The notes under the pieces are model-generated. The model saw nothing but the letters and a program-made list of their open reading frames with translations. It had not been told where the DNA came from and ran no database searches. From positions 1 through 10,666 of the forward strand of contig CAJYIG010000131.1 of NCBI GenBank assembly GCA_913774725.1: a stretch of 10,666 nucleotides of DNA. The letters run 5' to 3'. Made by a program: the position numbers and the translations under genes. The stretch comes from an uncultured Curtobacterium sp. (GTDB taxonomy: Bacteria; Actinomycetota; Actinomycetes; Actinomycetales; Microbacteriaceae). Positions 6,956 to 10,666 of the stretch are shown in pieces (positions within the stretch are counted from its first letter, which is position 1; the number at the start of each line of letters is the position of its first letter).

Positions 6956-8319
6956 CAGGTGGCCCCCGGGCTCGCGGACGGCGAGGCGTCGTCCGTCGGC
7001 GACGCCGACCCGCTCGGGGTGGGCGACGGCGACGAGTCGGTGTCGCCGCCCGTGCCCGCCTGGTCCTGCCCCGTCTCGGCGGCCTTCCGCAACCGGTCCA
7101 CGATGTCGCGTGCGTCCGACAGGGAGGTGGCGTTGATCGTCGACCGGACGTTCTCGCGCGTGTAGTCCGGCAGCGACGAGACCGCGATGTCGGTGTCCTC
7201 GTAGACGTCCGACAGTGCGATCGGGCCGATCGACTGCTGCACGCCCTGGTAGATGGCGACGGTGCCGCGGTCGGTGCCGACGTAGTAGTGGGCCTGGGTG
7301 ATCCGCCAGCCCAGGAAGACCGCACCGACCAGCGCCGCGACGGCGACGACGAGCGCGATCGACCACGCCACCCGGCGCCGGATGCGGCGCCGACGGTCCT
7401 CGGCGATGAGCTCGGCGAAGTACTGGTCGGACTCCGGCTCGAAGTGGGAGTCCTCGGGCACGGAGCTCACCTTGAGCGGGTGGAGCAGGATCGTGGGGAG
7501 GCGGATCGGCTTGCGGCCGGTCGACGCCTCGAAGGTCAACGGGGCTGCCGCGGAACCGACCGTGGTCGCGGCAGCGTCGTCGTCCTCGGGTTCGGTGTCG
7601 GTGACGTCCATCACGACGACGGTCACGTTGTCCGGGGCGCCGTGGTCGAGCGTCTCCTTGACCAGGCGCTGCGTCACCTGGTTGGCGTCCATGTTCGAGG
7701 CCAGCGCGTGCCGGATCCGCTCCTCGGCCAGGTACGACGACAGACCGTCGGAGCAGAGGAGCCAGCGGTCGCCCGTCTGGATGTCCATGACGGCGGTGTC
7801 GACCTCGGGCGCGGCGTCGACGTCGCCGAGCACGCGCATGAGCACGGAGCGCCGGGGGTGCACAGCTGCCTCCTCCGGCGTGATGCGTCCGCTGTCGACG
7901 AGGCGCTGCACGAAGGTGTGGTCCGAGGTGATCTGCTGCAGTTCGCCGTCGCGCATGCGGTAGATCCGCGAGTCGCCGATGTGGGCGATCGCGATCTGCT
8001 CGCCGACCCGGATGAGCGCGGACACCGTGGTGCCCATGCCGGTGAGCTCCTGGTGCTCGAAGACCGTCTCGGTGATGAGCTGGTTCGCAGCGATGAGCGC
8101 GGACTGCAGGGCGAACTCGGCGTCGTGTGCGGACGGGAACTCGCGGTCGACCTCGCGGATGCGGCGGATGGCGATGGCCGAGGCGACGTCGCCGCCGGCG
8201 TGCCCGCCCATGCCGTCCGCGACCGCGAACAGGTGGGTGCCGGCGTAGCCGGAGTCCTGGTTGTTGGCGCGGATGCGCCCCACGTGGGACACAGCGGCGC
8301 TCAGCGTGCGAGCCGTCAT
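6955..8319 (-). CDS. pstP: PP2C-family Ser/Thr protein phosphatase PstP
   Basis: This metal-dependent phosphatase removes phosphate from PknA/PknB and their substrates. The 454-residue protein has an N-terminal cytoplasmic PP2C domain (about 5-240) with the expected motifs: RANNQDS (17-23, metal Asp22), VADGMGGHAGG (33-43, Asp35), GTTVSAL (96-102), HIGDSRIY (113-120), LLCSDGLSSYL (187-197, Asp191) and PDNVTVVV (229-236, Asp230). An acidic linker precedes one membrane segment (about 318-337). A small external region of about 80 residues and a Ser/Pro/Asp-rich tail (about 420-454) follow. Length and layout agree with M. tuberculosis PstP (514 residues), with a shorter outside part. Start: ATG at 8319, 7 nt after the fhaB stop; the ribosome site (GCCGGGA) is weak, but the MTARTLSAAVSHVGRIRANN start fits the family. 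Its stop overlaps the rodA start. Confidence 0.96.
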   Translation of the reverse strand: MTARTLSAAVSHVGRIRANNQDSGYAGTHLFAVADGMGGHAGGDVASAIAIRRIREVDREFPSAHDAEFALQSALIAANQLITETVFEHQELTGMGTTVSALIRVGEQIAIAHIGDSRIYRMRDGELQQITSDHTFVQRLVDSGRITPEEAAVHPRRSVLMRVLGDVDAAPEVDTAVMDIQTGDRWLLCSDGLSSYLAEERIRHALASNMDANQVTQRLVKETLDHGAPDNVTVVVMDVTDTEPEDDDAAATTVGSAAAPLTFEASTGRKPIRLPTILLHPLKVSSVPEDSHFEPESDQYFAELIAEDRRRRIRRRVAWSIALVVAVAALVGAVFLGWRITQAHYYVGTDRGTVAIYQGVQQSIGPIALSDVYEDTDIAVSSLPDYTRENVRSTINATSLSDARDIVDRLRKAAETGQDQAGTGGDTDSSPSPTPSGSASPTDDASPSASPGAT

Positions 8320-8326
8320 GTCCCGG

Positions 8327-8902
8327 CTACCGCCGCAGCTCGAACGTCGTCGTCCCGATCGTGATCGGCGTCCGTTCCGCGACGGTGACGGGTCCGGTCA
8401 CCTTCTGACCGTTGACGAAGGTGCCGTTCGTGGACTCGAGGTCGGACAGGACCCAGCCCTCGCCGCGGAGGTCGAGGCGGGCGTGGTGCGTCGAGGTGTA
8501 GTCGTCGCGGATGACGACGTTCGACTCGCTGGAGCGACCGATCGTGATCGGACCACCCCCGAGGGGCATCTCCATGCCCTCGCGCGAGCCCTCGGTGATG
8601 ACGAGGCGTGTCGCGACGGCCGACGCGGGGTGCTGCCCGGCGCCGGACTGCTGCTGCGTCGGTCCCGACGGCTGGCCGATCAGCTCGGTGAAGGCCCCCG
8701 GTGCGGCTGCGGCGGGGGCAGCGGCCGCGGGGACGGCCGGGGTCGTCGGTGACGACGCTCCGGCCTTCGGGTCGGTCGGGATGGTGCGGACGCGCTGGCC
8801 GAAGAGGTCGCTCCGCAGCGCGAAGACGATGACGAACACGAACAGCCACAGCACCGCGAGGAAGGCGAAGCGCAGGACGAGCAGGGTCAGGCCCGTGGTC
8901 AT
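8327..8902 (-). CDS. fhaB: FHA-domain protein FhaB (FipA-like), membrane-anchored
   Basis: This is a phosphothreonine-binding adaptor that in mycobacteria links PknA/PknB signalling to division proteins. The 191-residue protein has an N-terminal hydrophobic segment (about 5-28, rich in Leu/Phe/Val), an Ala/Pro-rich linker (about 45-95) and a C-terminal FHA domain (about 98-191). The phosphopeptide-binding motifs are intact: GRSSES (122-127), TSTHHARL (136-143), LESTNGTFVNG (155-165). Start: ATG at 8902, overlapping the fhaA TGA as ATGA, with GGAGG (8909-8913) 6 nt upstream. Its stop is 7 nt before pstP. The order fhaA-fhaB-pstP is the usual one. Size is close to M. tuberculosis FhaB (155 residues), with a longer linker. 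Confidence 0.95.
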   Translation of the reverse strand: MTTGLTLLVLRFAFLAVLWLFVFVIVFALRSDLFGQRVRTIPTDPKAGASSPTTPAVPAAAAPAAAAPGAFTELIGQPSGPTQQQSGAGQHPASAVATRLVITEGSREGMEMPLGGGPITIGRSSESNVVIRDDYTSTHHARLDLRGEGWVLSDLESTNGTFVNGQKVTGPVTVAERTPITIGTTTFELRR

Positions 8903-9579
8903 CGTGCACCTCCGTCGTTCTCCGGGATCACCCGGAACACCATACGGGTACGACCGATCTCGATGGTGGAGTCCGGCTCGACGATCGCCTGCTGGAAGCG
9001 CTCGCCGTTCAGCTTCGACCCGTTCGTGGACCCGAGGTCGTTGGCCTGGGCGTGCTTGCCGTCCCAGATGACCTCGACGTGCTTCCGGCTCGTCCCGGTG
9101 TCGGCGACGGTGATGTCCGCGTCGGTGCCGCGCCCGATGACCGTGCGCCCGCGGTGCAGCCGGTGGCGCTGCGAGCCGATGTCGAGCACGGCGACCCATG
9201 CCACGTCCCGCTGGACCGTCGACGAGTCGATCTGCAGGATCCCGGTGGACAGCGTGCCGTCCTGCTGCAGGGTGATGGTGACCGGCCCGGAGAACGAGTA
9301 GTTCTGCGCCACCGCGTGCTGCTGCACCATCTGCGACAGCTCGTCGATGAGCGGTCGACCGATGTCCGCCATGCGCGTGTGGTCCGGAGGGGCGAGGCGC
9401 ACCGTGAACTCGTTGGGGACGAGGATCCGCTCGCGCGAGACCACGGCGGCCTTCGTGTCGAGCTCCCGCCGCAGGGCGCTGGAGATCTCGACGGGCTGCA
9501 CGCCGGAGCGGAAGGTCTTCGCGAAGGCGCCGTTGACGGCGCGCTCCAACCCTCGCTCGAAGCTGTCCAAGAGGCCCAT
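8899..9579 (-). CDS. fhaA: FHA-domain protein FhaA with N-terminal DUF3662 domain
   Basis: In mycobacteria FhaA binds phosphorylated partners such as the MviN/MurJ pseudokinase domain and restrains wall synthesis at poles and septa. The 226-residue protein begins with the family signature MGLLDSFERGLERAVNGAFA, and the DUF3662 domain covers about 1-120. A short connection leads to the FHA domain (about 127-216) with GRGTDADI (149-156), TSRKHVEV (163-170) and LGSTNGSKLNG (182-192). M. tuberculosis FhaA is about 527 residues because of a long linker between the two domains; that linker is nearly absent here. Start: ATG at 9579, chosen because the signature begins there and GGAGA lies just upstream (9583-9587); the frame extends to a GTG at 9609 without family-like sequence. 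It is the first gene of the cluster and shares ATGA with fhaB. Confidence 0.95.
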   Translation of the reverse strand: MGLLDSFERGLERAVNGAFAKTFRSGVQPVEISSALRRELDTKAAVVSRERILVPNEFTVRLAPPDHTRMADIGRPLIDELSQMVQQHAVAQNYSFSGPVTITLQQDGTLSTGILQIDSSTVQRDVAWVAVLDIGSQRHRLHRGRTVIGRGTDADITVADTGTSRKHVEVIWDGKHAQANDLGSTNGSKLNGERFQQAIVEPDSTIEIGRTRMVFRVIPENDGGAR

Positions 9580-9612
9580 GTGTCTCCGTGTTCGTCGGTC
9601 AGGGACCACTGC

Positions 9613-9618
9613 ATGGTA
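9613..9618 (-). promoter_or_regulatory. Possible -10 element of the fhaA-led operon
   Basis: The minus strand reads TACCAT in the 110-bp divergent spacer, giving a start near 9606 and a leader of roughly 27 nt before the fhaA ATG. No good -35 hexamer stands at normal spacing (AGACGG at 9636-9641 is poor). A cluster promoter must lie in or near this spacer, since the next gene is divergent, but this exact site is a guess. Confidence 0.25.
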
Positions 9619-9673
9619 GTGGGTGGCGCTCCTGCCCGTCTGTGCGTGGTCACGGGCACCCTCCGACGCGTGC

Positions 9674-9679
9674 TAGTGT
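9674..9679 (+). promoter_or_regulatory. Likely extended -10 of the tRNA-Leu promoter
   Basis: The plus strand reads TGC-TAGTGT, an extended -10 form, 10 nt before the tRNA 5' end, so initiation near 9686 is expected. No strong -35 is visible at 17 nt spacing (CACGGG, 9651-9656). Confidence 0.45.
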
Positions 9680-9689
9680 TGCCGGGCTG

Positions 9690-9776
9690 GCGCGAGTGGC
9701 GGAATTGGTAGACGCGCACGGTTCAGGTCCGTGTGCTGGAAACGGCGTGGGGGTTCAAGTCCCCCCTCGCGCACCA
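9690..9776 (+). tRNA. tRNA-Leu (anticodon CAG)
   Basis: A complete 87-nt class II tRNA with encoded CCA. The acceptor stem is GCGCGAG (9690-9696) with CTCGCGC (9766-9772), discriminator A9773 and CCA 9774-9776. The anticodon stem is CACGG (9717-9721) with CCGTG (9729-9733) around loop TTCAGGT, so the anticodon is CAG at 9724-9726, reading CUG. The T arm is GGGGG (9749-9753) and CCCCC (9761-9765) around TTCAAGT. The long variable arm (about 9734-9748) is typical of tRNA-Leu. CUG is a very frequent leucine codon in such GC-rich genomes. A leucine tRNA divergent from fhaA is also found in mycobacteria. Confidence 0.97.
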
Positions 9777-9781
9777 GGTGA

Positions 9782-9815
9782 GAGAAGGCCCCCGGAGGAA
9801 TCCGGGGGCCTTCTC
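9782..9815 (+). terminator. Terminator hairpin of tRNA-Leu
   Basis: GAGAAGGCCCCCGG (9782-9795) pairs perfectly over 14 bp with CCGGGGGCCTTCTC (9802-9815) around the loop AGGAAT. It begins 5 nt after the tRNA CCA end. Only a short GCGTT follows rather than a T-run, as is common in actinobacteria. Confidence 0.85.
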
Positions 9816-9850
9816 GCGTTCCCATGGTCGAGCGGTCTCGGGTCGGCGGG

Positions 9851-9999
9851 CGGACGCTGGTCACCGCCGCCGCGCGCCGGAGCCAGCCCCGTGTCGGCCT
9901 GCGGACGCTGGTCGCGGCCGGCACGCGCCGGAGCCAGCCCCCTGTCGGCCGGGAGGCGCGGATCACCGCCGCCACGCGCCTCCAGGCCGTCCCCGGTCG
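9851..9999. repeat. 51-bp tandem repeat, two good copies and one decayed
   Basis: Unit 1 (9851-9901) and unit 2 (9902-9952) both begin CGGACGCTGGTC and share CGCGCCGGAGCCAGCCCC and TGTCGGCC. A third, diverged copy (about 9953-9999) keeps ATCACCGCCGCCACGCGCC and CCCCGGTCGG. Each good unit has GCTGG and CCAGC arms that could pair. Open frames cross it on both strands, but they translate to Arg-rich sequence without family likeness. I see it as an intergenic repeat in the 219-bp spacer (9816-10034), which holds no gene. Confidence 0.75.
9952..9983 (-). terminator. Possible terminator of the response regulator gene
   Basis: GGAGGCGCG (9952-9960) is perfectly complementary to CGCGCCTCC (9975-9983), with a 14-nt loop. 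It lies about 50 nt after the response regulator stop on the minus strand. No U-run follows and it falls in the decayed third repeat unit, so the role is uncertain. Confidence 0.35.
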
Positions 10000-10034
10000 G
10001 CGCACCGCGCGACGCGACCGGCGCGCACTCCGGC

Positions 10035-10666
10035 CTACGCGTCGCGGGCGCCTGCCAGCCCGTGGTCGTGCGCGTACACGACGAGCTGCACCCGGTCGCG
10101 GAGCGCGAGCTTGCCCAGGATGCTCGAGATCTGCGTCTTGACGGTCGACTCCGTGACGAACTCCTTGGCCGCGATCTCCGCGTTCGACAGCCCGCGCGAC
10201 GCCCAACCGAACACGATGCGCTCCCGGTCGGTCAGGGTCTGGAACGCCTCGGGCTGCGGGGCGGGCGCACGGTCGACGTCGGCGCCGAACAGCTGCGACA
10301 GGTCGTTCGGCGCGATCACCGAGCTGCCCTCGTGCACGGCCCGGACGGCTGCGAACAGGAAGGGCGGCGTGGTGTCCTTGAGCAGGAAGCCGCTGGCGCC
10401 GAGCCGGATGGCCGTCGCCGCGGCCGGGTCGAGACCGAACGTCGTGAGCACCACCACGCGGGGGAGCGGCCCCGGGAACGTGCCGGAGAACAGCTGACAG
10501 ACGGTCTCGACGCCGTCCATCCCGGCCATCCGCATGTCCAGGAGCACGACGTCGGGGCGGAGGTCGCGGACGCGGTCGAGGGCCTCGGCACCGTCGGACG
10601 CCTCGCCGACCACCTGCATGTCGGGCTGCGCGTCGAGCACCACGCGCAGCCCCGCGCGGAAGAGTG
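10035..10666 (-). CDS. NarL/LuxR-family response regulator (5' end outside window)
   Basis: This is a two-component transcription regulator: a partner histidine kinase, not in the window, would phosphorylate its receiver domain. The visible frame enters from the right edge as LFRAGLRVVLDAQPD, so the true start lies beyond 10666; an internal GTG at 10643 is not the start because conserved receiver sequence precedes it. The phospho-acceptor Asp is in DVVLLDMRMAGMDG (codon 10536-10538), the switch Thr in VVVLTTFG, and the conserved Lys in GFLLKD (codon 10377-10379). A short Ala/Pro linker leads to a C-terminal LuxR-type helix-turn-helix: LTDRERIVF, GLSNAEIAAK, ESTVKTQISSILGKL and RDRVQLVVYAHDHGL. 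Missing N-terminal part is probably only 15-25 residues with the acidic Asp pair. The target genes cannot be told from sequence. It is transcribed toward the tRNA-Leu gene. Confidence 0.95.
   Translation of the reverse strand, partial: LFRAGLRVVLDAQPDMQVVGEASDGAEALDRVRDLRPDVVLLDMRMAGMDGVETVCQLFSGTFPGPLPRVVVLTTFGLDPAAATAIRLGASGFLLKDTTPPFLFAAVRAVHEGSSVIAPNDLSQLFGADVDRAPAPQPEAFQTLTDRERIVFGWASRGLSNAEIAAKEFVTESTVKTQISSILGKLALRDRVQLVVYAHDHGLAGARDA

Noticed and set aside
9673..10206. Open frames across the 51-bp repeats on both strands
   Set aside because: They cross the tRNA, the terminator or the response regulator, and translate to repetitive Arg-rich sequence; no start signal was seen.
10035..10643. 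Complete response regulator starting at GTG 10643
   Set aside because: Receiver-domain sequence (LFRAGLR) continues in frame to the window edge, so the gene is truncated by the window rather than starting there.

Overview
The window reads as chromosomal DNA of a high-GC (about 70 % by eye) Gram-positive actinobacterium. Protein style and gene order suggest a Microbacteriaceae member, possibly Curtobacterium-like; that placement is inference. The core is the conserved actinobacterial signalling and cell-wall cluster that usually lies near the replication origin. It is on the minus strand, in transcription order fhaA, fhaB, pstP, rodA, pbpA, pknA, pknB.

Layout: 1-395 holds no supportable gene but three separate short tandem-repeat arrays (periods 10, 17 and 18 bp). 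Positions 396-2210 encode PknB (kinase, one membrane segment, three PASTA domains). A 124-bp gap with a strong stem-loop follows. Positions 2335-4059 encode PknA, here with an extracytoplasmic PASTA-like domain plus a fibronectin-III-like domain. Positions 4056-5510 encode the class B penicillin-binding protein PbpA, 5507-6955 the SEDS glycosyltransferase RodA/FtsW, 6955-8319 the PP2C phosphatase PstP, 8327-8902 FhaB and 8899-9579 FhaA. Six of the seven genes are joined by 1-4-nt stop/start overlaps or a 7-nt gap; only pknB stands apart. A 110-bp divergent spacer then leads to a plus-strand tRNA-Leu(CAG) at 9690-9776 with its own terminator hairpin. A spacer with a 51-bp tandem repeat follows. 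The window ends inside a minus-strand NarL/LuxR-type response regulator whose first residues lie beyond the edge.

How the genes work together (family knowledge applied to this locus): PknA and PknB sense wall fragments through external domains and phosphorylate Thr residues on division and wall proteins. PstP reverses this, and FhaA/FhaB bind phosphothreonine and relay it to wall machinery. RodA polymerises glycan and PbpA cross-links it. The organisation is canonical and I do not see an undescribed system. The less ordinary points are the PASTA-plus-FN3 architecture of PknA, cysteine pairs in each external module, the isolated hairpin leader of pknB, and the repeat-rich spacers on both flanks.
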